The notes below the pieces were generated by a model, which was given only the letters and a program-made list of their open reading frames with translations, was not told the origin of the DNA and did not search any database. From NCBI GenBank assembly GCA_013287025.1, contig JABDEN010000022.1, forward strand, positions 1 through 23,942: a DNA stretch of 23,942 bases, given 5' to 3'. Shown piece by piece: positions 8,159-16,061 of this stretch. Origin of the DNA: Gammaproteobacteria bacterium. GTDB taxonomy: Bacteria > Pseudomonadota > Gammaproteobacteria > DSM-16500. The stretch's first letter is position 1. Every line of letters starts with the position of its first letter. A program made the position numbers and the translations under genes.

Positions 8159-8901
8159 GAAATATCTCGCATCGATGTGCCAGGAATTTTAACGGAAAAT
8201 GTCGGCAACGTTTGATTCCAGCGAAGCTTAATGGGAGATAAGGGAATGACTTTGGCGCGTGCGACGATCACAAATACGCCACCACGAAAAATATGCAAGT
8301 GGGTGCCTAGCCATTCCAAAATTTTTAGTTTGTCAAATAGCTGTGGGTTTTTTAACGGTGGTCTAAACATTAACGCATCTTGTCTAATTAATTCAAAATC
8401 GGCTAATTTTAACCATTTTTTAATAGTACTTGCACGCAAAAAATGCCCGGACCATGGAATATTCTTATTCTGATCCCACCATTTTTTGAGCCCCCAAAAA
8501 CTGAAGGGATTGAAGCAAAATATAATAATGTCGCCCTCAGGCTTCACGACCCGACAGGCTTCCATTAAAAGTTGTCTCGGATTATCAATAAAATCTAACG
8601 TATGTGGAAGCAAAACCAAATCGATACTTCCCGGAATAATCGGTAATTCGTTATATCCGCTTTCGATATATTTCACTTTCAAGTTTTTATTCATTAAAGG
8701 ACTCAAAACGATTTGCTGTGACAAAAGGCAAGATTCTAACAACGCGTGTTGTTCAGCGACACCAATTAACAGCGCATTTTTGCCAAAGCGATCTTTCAAT
8801 AAGCGGCATAATAATTTTTGCTCGCTTTCCATGATCCTGATACCCAGCCAATGTGTTAACCATTGCGCCCATTGCCGAATATTATGGTAAGTTTTGATCA
8901 A
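8155..8901 (-). CDS. yafS: YafS-like SAM-dependent methyltransferase family protein
   Basis: This is a class I SAM-methyltransferase-fold protein of the YafS type, whose substrate is unknown. The 248 residues show the post-motif region typical of the family: [20 protein letters not shown] near 110-130, [27 protein letters not shown] near 131-158. The stretch [10 protein letters not shown] closely resembles NPISFMGLRK as I recall it from E. coli YafS. The classical glycine-rich SAM-binding motif I is degenerate here (LLIGVAEQH at about 41-49); as far as I recall E. coli YafS shows the same, so this looks like a family trait and not local decay. It is the first gene of the run with rnhA (ATGA overlap) and dnaQ. 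It is divergent from mltD across 216 nt. Confidence 0.85.
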   Translation of the reverse strand: MIKTYHNIRQWAQWLTHWLGIRIMESEQKLLCRLLKDRFGKNALLIGVAEQHALLESCLLSQQIVLSPLMNKNLKVKYIESGYNELPIIPGSIDLVLLPHTLDFIDNPRQLLMEACRVVKPEGDIIIFCFNPFSFWGLKKWWDQNKNIPWSGHFLRASTIKKWLKLADFELIRQDALMFRPPLKNPQLFDKLKILEWLGTHLHIFRGGVFVIVARAKVIPLSPIKLRWNQTLPTFSVKIPGTSMRDIS

Positions 8902-9117
8902 TATCTTTATTCCTAATTTTATATAATATTACAAATATACTCTTTGAATTTTTTTTTTCAAACTATCACTTCTAAAAAAGACTTCTCTTTTATTGTAATT
9001 ATTTTTTACACATCATTTTGTCACGAACGTACAATTAAATTTTTTTTCGTAAGTTAAAAAGTTCTATGATACACTGCGACGAAAGCATTTCTCGCTAAAC
9101 ATCAAATGGTTATGTGA
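8902..9117. promoter_or_regulatory. Divergent intergenic region between yafS and mltD
   Basis: This very AT-rich 216-nt region must hold promoters for both directions. A TATGAT hexamer at about 9065-9070 is a plausible -10 for mltD, without a convincing -35. No small ORF, tRNA or strong hairpin was seen. In E. coli gloB sits between yafS and mltD; no trace of it is visible here. Confidence 0.35.
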
Positions 9118-10734
9118 ATGGTTCGGTCTTGGTGTATATTAATTTTTAGTGTATTGATTAGCACAATTTTTGTGGCTTTAAGATGCCATGCATTTCCCAG
9201 CTTGGAAGGAATTCAGGTTTATCAAAAAAATATACATCTTTCTGAAGAGCGCAAGCAAGGCCTTGCTGATGACATCGATCGTTATCGCAATGCCGATAAT
9301 ATGTGGGATGTATTGCGTGCTGAATTTACTTTGCCGCATTACGAAGATAATCCACTTGTTCAAGAACAAATCGAATGGTTTTTAAATAATCAAGATTTTT
9401 TACAACGTGCGGCAGCGAGAGCCGCGCCTTATTTGTATTACATTTCACAACAAGTACGGAAGAGACACTTACCGGCGGAGGTGGTTTTATTGCCGATGAT
9501 CGAGAGTGCTTATAATCCTTTTGTTTATTCCTCGGCCGGTGCGGGCGGTATATGGCAAATGATGCCTGATACTGCAACGGGATATGGCGTGAAGCAAAAT
9601 TGGTGGTATGACGGCAGGCGCGATGTCATCGCCTCAACCAAGGCGGCGCTTGATTATTTGGTTTATTTGGGTGGTTTTTTTGATGGCAATTGGTTGCTTG
9701 CCATTGCCGCTTATAATACCGGCGAAGGCAATGTCCTTGCGGCTATTCGCCGGAATGTCAGGGATAATCGCAATACGGATTTTTGGTCTTTACCGGTTCA
9801 TCAACAGACGAGGGAATATGTCCCACGCCTTTTGGCACTGGCATCGATCATTGCGCATTCCGATCGTTATGCATTAGAGTTTCCAAGTGTTAGCAACGCG
9901 CCCTATTTAGCCCAAATTGATTTGGGTAGCCAAATCGATCTCAATTATGTGGCAAATCTTGCGGGTTTAAGTTTACGAGAGTTAAAACAGCTCAATCCTG
10001 GTTATAATCGAGCAACCACAGACCCTAGCGGTCCTTTTAAAATCGTATTGCCTATCGAAAATGTCGCGCAGTTTTCTGAAAATTTATTGCGCACTCCTAC
10101 GGATGAGCGTGTACACTGGAATCATTACAAAGTTCGAAATGGCGATACGCTGGTCGCCATCGCCAAAAAATTTAATACGACAACCGATACATTAAGCAAT
10201 ATGAATTCTTTAAAAAGCGCACAACTCAAACCTGGGATACAATTAATTGTGCCGCATCACGCGGTTCCGGATATTTCGCAAACTATTTTAGAATCTGAAA
10301 AACAACTTATCACAGCCCGGAATAAGCCTCATAAAACAGTGCCTGTTAAGGTTGCTAAAATTGAAAAAACAATTACAGGTCCCTACACGCTTCAACCCGG
10401 CGATACGTTATATGTTGTCCGTTCTAATGATACATTGCAAAAAATCGCTTCGCGTTTTCATATTAATTTAAAAAATTTATTGGCGGCGAATAATTATAAA
10501 TCCGCGCATTCGGTTTCTGTCGGGACGCAACTTGTGATTCCTACGCATTTTAATAAAATGGAAAAATATCAAATTGCACCCGGGGATACCGTTTACATGG
10601 TTCGTATCGGTGATACGCTCGATAAAATTGCTTCCAAGTTCCATACTTCTGCTCCCGCTATTCGTATTGCTAACTTGCTGGCAAGTAATGATATTCAAGA
10701 AGGCGATCGTTTGGTAATACCGACGCATGGGTGA
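9118..10734 (+). CDS. mltD: Membrane-bound lytic murein transglycosylase D with three LysM domains
   Basis: MltD cleaves the MurNAc-GlcNAc bond of peptidoglycan with 1,6-anhydro product formation, acting in the periplasm during wall remodelling. The 538-aa protein begins with a signal peptide (hydrophobic about 6-21, probable cleavage after CHA near residue 25); no lipobox is evident, unlike the E. coli lipoprotein. The SLT/GH23 domain spans about 100-240, with catalytic E129 in MIESAYNPF, then AGGIWQMMPDTA, AYNTGEGNV and REYVPRLLA. Three LysM peptidoglycan-binding modules follow at about 337-381, 432-476 and 492-537 (NGDTL, SNDTL, IGDTL). The start is the first in-frame ATG after a TGA at 9115; its ribosome binding site is weak. 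A repeat element begins 7 nt after the stop. Confidence 0.95.
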   Translation: MVRSWCILIFSVLISTIFVALRCHAFPSLEGIQVYQKNIHLSEERKQGLADDIDRYRNADNMWDVLRAEFTLPHYEDNPLVQEQIEWFLNNQDFLQRAAARAAPYLYYISQQVRKRHLPAEVVLLPMIESAYNPFVYSSAGAGGIWQMMPDTATGYGVKQNWWYDGRRDVIASTKAALDYLVYLGGFFDGNWLLAIAAYNTGEGNVLAAIRRNVRDNRNTDFWSLPVHQQTREYVPRLLALASIIAHSDRYALEFPSVSNAPYLAQIDLGSQIDLNYVANLAGLSLRELKQLNPGYNRATTDPSGPFKIVLPIENVAQFSENLLRTPTDERVHWNHYKVRNGDTLVAIAKKFNTTTDTLSNMNSLKSAQLKPGIQLIVPHHAVPDISQTILESEKQLITARNKPHKTVPVKVAKIEKTITGPYTLQPGDTLYVVRSNDTLQKIASRFHINLKNLLAANNYKSAHSVSVGTQLVIPTHFNKMEKYQIAPGDTVYMVRIGDTLDKIASKFHTSAPAIRIANLLASNDIQEGDRLVIPTHG

Positions 10735-10740
10735 GTTTTT

Positions 10741-10848
10741 CTGTCATGCCAGCATGCTTTTATGCCACCTTTAAGCATGTTGGCAGGCATCCAGTGGATA
10801 TGTAGCGAAGCCTCTTGGATGCCAGCTAAAAGCATGCTGGCATGACAG
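10741..10848. repeat. MITE-like palindromic element with 22-bp perfect terminal inverted repeats
   Basis: Positions 10741-10762 (starting CTGTCATGCCAGCATGC) are the exact reverse complement of 10827-10848. Inside, GGCATCCA and TGGATGCC form a second nested pair. The 108-bp element encodes no protein of its own and lies between the convergent mltD and the minus-strand gene ending at 10826, so its hairpin may also stop transcription from both sides. It extends into the minus-strand gene and supplies that gene's last codons and stop. A shorter relative lies at 13597-13629. Confidence 0.85.
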
Positions 10849-11953
10849 TATCCCGCGGGACGGTTGGTGTTAATAAATCCCCAAATTTTTGTTGTAACAC
10901 GAATAGTTCAGGATGGTTTTGTAACAGGTCTTTTGGAAAGATACTCGCATAATCACCATTAATATAAGGTACCCCTAAGACTTGCCACACAATGCTGTAT
11001 TCATGAAATGCATGATGACCATTGCCAATCATATAACTTATTGCACACAAATTAAAAAGTAGTAATTCTTCTTGAGTTAATTTGCCAATGATCATGGCTG
11101 GTATAAGTAATAATGCAATCGATCCACCGGAACTTGCAATCAGCGGCATATCTAATTCATATCTTGCATGTTTCGCAAAATCAGATGCGGATGTGGCTCG
11201 CCATAAATTTTTTCCAGGTAAATGCGTCGTTATTTTATCTGGAACCATCGCTTTCACTTCATCAAATCCAGAATTTTCGTCATCAAAAATTCCGAAATTT
11301 TCGGTTAATTTGGCGCGAGGGAGGTCTTTGGTACTGATTCTCGCTTGTGATAAGCTAACTCGCAAAAAGCATTTTCGCCATAATTCTCTCATGGCACACT
11401 TTAATCCTTCATTGCCTAGTCCCTCTGGAACGATGAATATGCCGAGACCGTTATTAAGATCCTTAAATTCCGGCATATGCACATAAGGGCGCAGGAAATA
11501 ATTGCCATATTCTCTAATGAGTAATAATTGTTGATAGGAATCTTTTTCATTTTGACTGGATAAAATGCCTAAAATCCATTTTTGAAATAAAGTTTTATTT
11601 TTGCTGTCGGGATTAATTTTTTCCTCATATTTCCCCGTGAATTCAGCGTGAATATCGGCATTTTGATCGAAAAAATTATAAAAGTATTGTTTTAACCATG
11701 TACTGTTTTCGTCGTTAAATGCGTCGATAAAGTCAGGTAAAAGACTTTTGGCAACTTTAGTTATTGTTGAATAAAGAAATCGAGGATTTTTTCTAATAAT
11801 CCCTGCCAAAGCAGATTCAAATGCAACCTTACGTTTATTATTAAAATTTTTATCATATTTGATAAGTTGTTTTAATTCGGGAAATTTTTTAAGGTCATTA
11901 ATGAAGTTGGTGTCTTTTGATTTGTCACGCCAGAATTGATTTCTTAGATTCAT
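10826..11953 (-). CDS. Hypothetical protein, putative effector, with a repeat-derived C-terminus
   Basis: This is a 375-aa protein whose family I cannot name. It has an AAGGA ribosome binding site 8 nt before the ATG, and a mostly helical charged N-terminal half. The C-terminal half looks conserved: LWRATSASDFAKHARYEL at about 250-268, SSGGSIALLLIPAMIIG (hydrophobic) and GNGHHAFHEYS with H313, H314, H317 and E318. The HHxxHE cluster could be catalytic or metal-binding, but no known signature matches. There is no signal peptide. The final residues DTVMPACF and the TAG are encoded by the terminal inverted repeat of the element at 10741-10848. The gene is divergent from 12027-13442 across 73 nt and may share regulation with it. 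Confidence 0.75.
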   Translation of the reverse strand: MNLRNQFWRDKSKDTNFINDLKKFPELKQLIKYDKNFNNKRKVAFESALAGIIRKNPRFLYSTITKVAKSLLPDFIDAFNDENSTWLKQYFYNFFDQNADIHAEFTGKYEEKINPDSKNKTLFQKWILGILSSQNEKDSYQQLLLIREYGNYFLRPYVHMPEFKDLNNGLGIFIVPEGLGNEGLKCAMRELWRKCFLRVSLSQARISTKDLPRAKLTENFGIFDDENSGFDEVKAMVPDKITTHLPGKNLWRATSASDFAKHARYELDMPLIASSGGSIALLLIPAMIIGKLTQEELLLFNLCAISYMIGNGHHAFHEYSIVWQVLGVPYINGDYASIFPKDLLQNHPELFVLQQKFGDLLTPTVPRDTVMPACF

Positions 11954-12026
11954 TATCTAATTCCTTTTTTATAAATTATATGATAATTTCCATGACTCAT
12001 TATAACAATAAAAAAGGTAACAAAAT

Positions 12027-13442
12027 ATGTTAAGAAATACACTTACAGATCTTTTAACTGACAAAAACGCATCATCAAATAATACGCTAGATTTATCTTT
12101 GTTTAAAAAAGATTATCAATCATTTATTAAATCAATTTTAGAATGCATTCCAGAAGCTAACTATCTTAACACCAAAGCAAATGCTTCAGCTGAAAAGCAA
12201 GGTGAAATAAAATTAGAGAAAAATTTTTATGGCTTATCTGAAGACGAGGCAATACGTGGATTTTCAGGTTTGCTGCGATTTAAAGATGTGATTAATCATA
12301 CTACCGAAGATTATAATAATTTTATTAGCTGTCAGGTTGAAATGAAAAAACCTGTCTTAAAAAAAGAATCTTTCGAACAAATGAAAGCGCATATTATGCA
12401 GACACTTCATACCCCAGAAGATTTTGCCGCTCAAATGTGGTCTATTTTATGCAATGATTTGGGGAAAGTGCATGCGGTTATTGATGCCTATAACAAAATA
12501 CCCGACAGCAAAAAAATCGGTCATGACCAATTGCTCGCAAATATGTTAGCCAATAAACCTGAGTTTTTTCCCGGTTTTATGAGTTTACCTGAAAGGCATC
12601 GAAAACAAATTGTCGATGGTTTCGCATCGGGTTGTGATATTTCTATGTTAGAACAACTTGAGCTACCAGCAAATTCTTTAAAAGCGTTGGCCACTTTAGA
12701 TAAAGAATCATTAGAGCGTTATATTTTACATACGATTTACGATGTCTCAGGTGCTGCGGCTGCTTTTAAATCGAATGGCTCCCTCACTATGCATGAAGAA
12801 ACCTGGGCTTTTTTTAATGAATTACGTTTAGTGCTCGCTCAATTACATCAAGATAAACCTGCTTCACTTCAAAAAATTTATTCTGATTATTTATGTTTTC
12901 GTGGCAAATGTATTGGAATTGAGGATAATAAACCAGAATCTATTGCGTTAATGCGTATTGCTGGTTTGTCGCGTCTTGCAAATGTGGAGCAAGGCGAATT
13001 ATTAAAAGCTGCTTGGAATCAATTATCTAAAGAAGAAAGATCAGTATTAACTGCAGAATTAAATGTGCATGGCGGAAACGATAAGCGTGCTATTTTTATA
13101 GGTTATGGCGTCGCGATGTTAGTTAACCCACAGGTTGCGCTTAAACCAGTATACGGAACGATTGTGAATCTTGAAGGACTTAAAATCGGACTCAAATATT
13201 TAGCGGAAGTCTTCCGTTTAACACGTCTTGTTATTGGAGATAAATCATCCGATCAAGTATTTGTCGCTGAGTGTGATGTTATTGCTAAAGCACTATCAAA
13301 AAATCCTAGAGAATTTATTGATGGAGATAAATTAACTTATGAATTGTTTATCACTGACAAATCAGAACGAAGAATTGATTTTGCTTTAAGGCCGCTTGTG
13401 CTTGAGCACAATGTTGAAAGTGTTATGCGTCTTAAGCTTTAA
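12027..13442 (+). CDS. Hypothetical protein with HD-hydrolase-like motifs
   Basis: This is a 471-aa soluble protein with an AAAGG ribosome binding site upstream. The centre has features like the HD metal-phosphohydrolase fold: NDLGK at 143-147 (compare H-D-x-G-K in HD proteins, here with N in place of H), HD at 166-167 inside GHDQLL, and DVSGAAAAF at 239-247 with a possible metal-binding Asp. I recall similar NDLGK...HD...D.AGAA arrangements in uncharacterised eukaryotic, notably fungal, proteins, but cannot verify this here. The N-terminal 110 residues are lysine-rich without a recognisable domain. No signal peptide, membrane segment or ankyrin repeat is present. It stands divergently beside the HHxxHE protein, and is followed by a cluster of palindromic repeats. 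A nucleotide-hydrolysing role is a hypothesis only. Confidence 0.72.
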   Translation: MLRNTLTDLLTDKNASSNNTLDLSLFKKDYQSFIKSILECIPEANYLNTKANASAEKQGEIKLEKNFYGLSEDEAIRGFSGLLRFKDVINHTTEDYNNFISCQVEMKKPVLKKESFEQMKAHIMQTLHTPEDFAAQMWSILCNDLGKVHAVIDAYNKIPDSKKIGHDQLLANMLANKPEFFPGFMSLPERHRKQIVDGFASGCDISMLEQLELPANSLKALATLDKESLERYILHTIYDVSGAAAAFKSNGSLTMHEETWAFFNELRLVLAQLHQDKPASLQKIYSDYLCFRGKCIGIEDNKPESIALMRIAGLSRLANVEQGELLKAAWNQLSKEERSVLTAELNVHGGNDKRAIFIGYGVAMLVNPQVALKPVYGTIVNLEGLKIGLKYLAEVFRLTRLVIGDKSSDQVFVAECDVIAKALSKNPREFIDGDKLTYELFITDKSERRIDFALRPLVLEHNVESVMRLKL

Positions 13443-13449
13443 AGATAAA

Positions 13450-13560
13450 CCTTCTTTGAAAAAGAGGGTCGACGCACGAAGTCGTCGGGGAGATTTTAAA
13501 CATCCGTTAACAAATCCCCCCGCCATGCAAAAAACGCATGTCGGCCCCCTTTTCCAAAGG
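13450..13560. repeat. Second palindromic repeat element, imperfect terminal inverted repeats
   Basis: The left end CCTTCTTTGAAAAAGAGGGT (from 13450) and the reverse complement of the right end, CCTTTGGAAAAGGGGGCCGA (ending 13560), match imperfectly over about 24 bp. An inner pair GGGGAGATTT / AAATCCCCCC surrounds the middle. The roughly 111-bp unit has no coding capacity and begins 8 nt after the preceding stop. Its GC-rich arms contrast with the AT-rich surroundings. Confidence 0.7.
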
Positions 13561-13596
13561 GAGCGATAAATTTACCGTAAGATGTAGGGATTTTTT

Positions 13597-13629
13597 TGTC
13601 ATGCCAGCATTTTTTTAGCTGGCATGACA
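13597..13629. repeat. Short palindrome related to the 10741-10848 element; possible terminator
   Basis: TGTCATGCCAGC (13597-13608) pairs perfectly with GCTGGCATGACA (13618-13629) across a 9-nt T-rich loop. The arms are the outer part of the terminal repeat at 10741-10848, so this looks like an internally deleted derivative. It is followed on the plus strand by GTGGTTTTTTC and may terminate the 12027-13442 transcript. Confidence 0.75.
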
Positions 13630-13714
13630 GTGGTTTTTTCACTCGCGTCAGTCAAAAATGATATGAGCTATTACCTTCGCTGATATGCCAGAAATTTGTG
13701 TTTTACACCAACGA

Positions 13715-15973
13715 CTATTTGGATGCTTTTCTCGCCGCAACGTCATTTTCCTTTTGTATCGCTCTATCATTTTCCTTGAGTTTGTCTTGAGAAAAAATTT
13801 GAGAAAATGCTTGAAGAGCACCTGAAATCGATAAACTCATCTCCGATGTTTTCGCTTTCGCGTTCGCTCTATCCGTTTCAATTTTTTTAATCCTTTTTTC
13901 TAATTTTTCTTGGATATCATGCGCCGGCATAATATGTTCTAATTTGAATTTAAATCGTGTAAATGGATCTTCACCTTTTTTGGGTAAATCAAAAACTAAT
14001 GTTTTTAAGTCATATAATTTTTCATTCAAACGTACAGGAATTTCTGGGAGCTCTAGTGTAAGCACATCCACTAACGATTCTAGCAATCCTTCTTCCTCTT
14101 GTTTTGACAACTTTAGCGCCTCTACTTTCAAAGAATTTTTTTCAATATGCGCAAAGCTTTGAATATATGCTCTGGTATATTCTGAAAATTGTGAAAGATC
14201 AAATTTACTGATATCACTCATATTCGGAGCGACAGGTTTACTCTCCTGCAGCGATTGTGCAACCGCCAACTCCAATTGCGTATCTTCATCAATCGCTTCA
14301 ACATGTTTATATTCTTGTATGGGACCATTTTTATAAACACGGCCTTGCGAAGATTCGATATGCGAGTATCTTGGACATGAACCATTAATATTAATGTCTT
14401 TTCTCGCATTGATAGTGGGAGATGAGCCTACATTACCTGTGGTAACAGTATTTTGATGTGAGGTAATCTTGGCATGACTCCCAATATGATTTAATTCAAT
14501 ATTTTGACGAGCTTCTATTGAGACATGGTTACCCGATAATCCTGAAACTCTTACGCCACCTTGTCCACTTTCCAAGGTGCAGTCACTTCCCAATGTATCG
14601 ACATAAATATTTTGTCTTGCAGTAATCTGATTGTTGATCCCTGTTTTTTTGACTTCAATTTCGTTTTGTTCACTATTTAATTTATTTTCATTTCCGAGCG
14701 TTGCAACGAATATTTTTCCTCGCGCTTCGAGTAAGGTATTATTACCTGCGACCTGATATACATAAATTATTCCTTGTTCACTAGTGATACGACAACGATC
14801 TCGGACTTCATTTATCTCAGCACTAGCTCTCACTTTAATATTTACTTTTTCTTCAATGAGTTGTGCTAAAAATCTGCCCTGATCACTGGTTAAATGAGAA
14901 GATTTTCCTACGTGGTCAACTTTTATGTCTTTTCGCACTTGCACGGTAGCATTTTGTCCTAATGCACTTGCAAATAGGCCAGATTGTTCACTTGTCAATG
15001 TGTTGTTGTGCCCAATGATTTTTGCTTCAATTTCTTTACGAACATGTACGGTGACATTATTTTCAATTTGAGCTGTATTTAATGATCCTTGACTACTTTC
15101 AATATGGCTGAAAGCGCCGACCGCATCTTTGGCATCAATTTTTTCACGAGTTTTGACTCGCGCATTTGGACCTATTCTTGTTGCAGTGAGTGACCCAGTC
15201 GCGCTGGTTAAATGACAACCCGATGCGATTTGGTCCAAGGCTATATTGTGATGAGCCGTGATATGTGTCCCATTCCCAACGTCCTTAGCTTTGAGTTCAC
15301 CTTGTTTGCAGTGAATTTTACATTCCGAACCGATGTTTTGTTCTATCACATTGGTTTCAGCGCCAGATATCAATGTCACATGGTTACCAATAGAGCCATG
15401 GATGACGAGCTTTGCTGGCGGTAATTCTGGTTCTGGTGCACTCGCAGTGATTGGTCCACCTGGTTTTTTGCCATCGACTAAGACTTCTTTGCCTTTGACA
15501 ACAATCTCTGAACCTTTATATTCAATACCATCAATAGTGGCATGTGCTATTGTACCTCTAGGCTTGCTATATTGAGATGGGATAATTTTATATGAATCAT
15601 TAGAAATTTTTGAAACCTGATCATTGCTATATATTCGATTGTTAATATTAACATTGCCAATATAATTATTATTATTAATCATCATATCGGCACGAACTGA
15701 ATTCGTAAATCCACCGCGAGTCGTGGTTATGCTTACACCACCACTTGCATAACTTATACCAGAATAAATATTTGCTCCGTAGTCAATTTCTTGTGTTTTT
15801 TTATTTTCTGGAGCGATTAATTCAATCTTAGCATTATGGCCAATATTGCCTTTTATCGTTAATGAGCCATTGGTAATTTTTAATTCTGCACCATCACCGA
15901 TATCTTGCTCAATGGTTAAATCACCGACATGTTCTATTTTTTCACCGCCAGCGACTTGTAATCTTGTTTTCAT
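13715..15973 (-). CDS. Tandem-repeat (probable beta-helix) protein with a ubiquitin-interacting motif; putative effector
   Basis: This is a 752-aa protein with three parts. Residues 1 to about 545 consist of roughly 36-residue repeats following a pattern like [S/L]TSEQG...I.N.A.V..R..I....[I/L]G, rich in V, I, G and N, which suggests a parallel beta-helix or bactofilin/FapA-like stack. At 562-577 lies DEDTQLELAVAQSLQE, matching the eukaryotic ubiquitin-interacting motif (acidic cluster, L, x2, A, hydrophobic, x2, S, x2, E). The last 170 residues are helical and strongly charged, ending in a lysine-rich tail. There is no signal peptide or membrane segment. The start has AAGGGA 6 nt upstream, and a terminator isolates it from the gene upstream on the same strand. 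A host-ubiquitin-binding effector is the best hypothesis; a self-assembling bacterial scaffold is the alternative. Confidence 0.8.
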   Translation of the reverse strand: MKTRLQVAGGEKIEHVGDLTIEQDIGDGAELKITNGSLTIKGNIGHNAKIELIAPENKKTQEIDYGANIYSGISYASGGVSITTTRGGFTNSVRADMMINNNNYIGNVNINNRIYSNDQVSKISNDSYKIIPSQYSKPRGTIAHATIDGIEYKGSEIVVKGKEVLVDGKKPGGPITASAPEPELPPAKLVIHGSIGNHVTLISGAETNVIEQNIGSECKIHCKQGELKAKDVGNGTHITAHHNIALDQIASGCHLTSATGSLTATRIGPNARVKTREKIDAKDAVGAFSHIESSQGSLNTAQIENNVTVHVRKEIEAKIIGHNNTLTSEQSGLFASALGQNATVQVRKDIKVDHVGKSSHLTSDQGRFLAQLIEEKVNIKVRASAEINEVRDRCRITSEQGIIYVYQVAGNNTLLEARGKIFVATLGNENKLNSEQNEIEVKKTGINNQITARQNIYVDTLGSDCTLESGQGGVRVSGLSGNHVSIEARQNIELNHIGSHAKITSHQNTVTTGNVGSSPTINARKDININGSCPRYSHIESSQGRVYKNGPIQEYKHVEAIDEDTQLELAVAQSLQESKPVAPNMSDISKFDLSQFSEYTRAYIQSFAHIEKNSLKVEALKLSKQEEEGLLESLVDVLTLELPEIPVRLNEKLYDLKTLVFDLPKKGEDPFTRFKFKLEHIMPAHDIQEKLEKRIKKIETDRANAKAKTSEMSLSISGALQAFSQIFSQDKLKENDRAIQKENDVAARKASK

Positions 15974-16011
15974 AAGTATCCCTTTAATTTTATATTATTG
16001 TTATTTTAATA

Positions 16012-16043
16012 AAAAAATCGCATCATGATCGATGCGATTTTTT
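16012..16043. terminator. Strong bidirectional Rho-independent terminator
   Basis: AAAAAATCGCATC (16012-16024) and GATGCGATTTTTT (16031-16043) form a perfect 13-bp stem with a 6-nt loop, ending in an A-tract on one side and a T-tract on the other. On the minus strand it follows the coiled-coil gene's stop (16062) and precedes the start of the repeat-protein gene (15973), so these are separate transcription units. Confidence 0.88.
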
Positions 16044-16061
16044 GATATAGCCTACCTATTT

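Noticed and set aside
8771..8790. Loss of the SAM-binding GxGxG motif in the yafS-like protein as a sign of decay
   Set aside because: As I recall, E. coli YafS also has a degenerate motif I, so this looks like a family trait.
8486..8890. Plus-strand open frame of 134 codons
   Set aside because: Antisense to the yafS-like gene; composition typical of a shadow frame.
11082..11486. Plus-strand open frame of 134 codons
   Set aside because: Antisense to the minus-strand gene 10826-11953, which has a good ribosome binding site.
13450..13630. CRISPR array
   Set aside because: The repeats are palindromic, of different families, and not regularly spaced with unique spacers.
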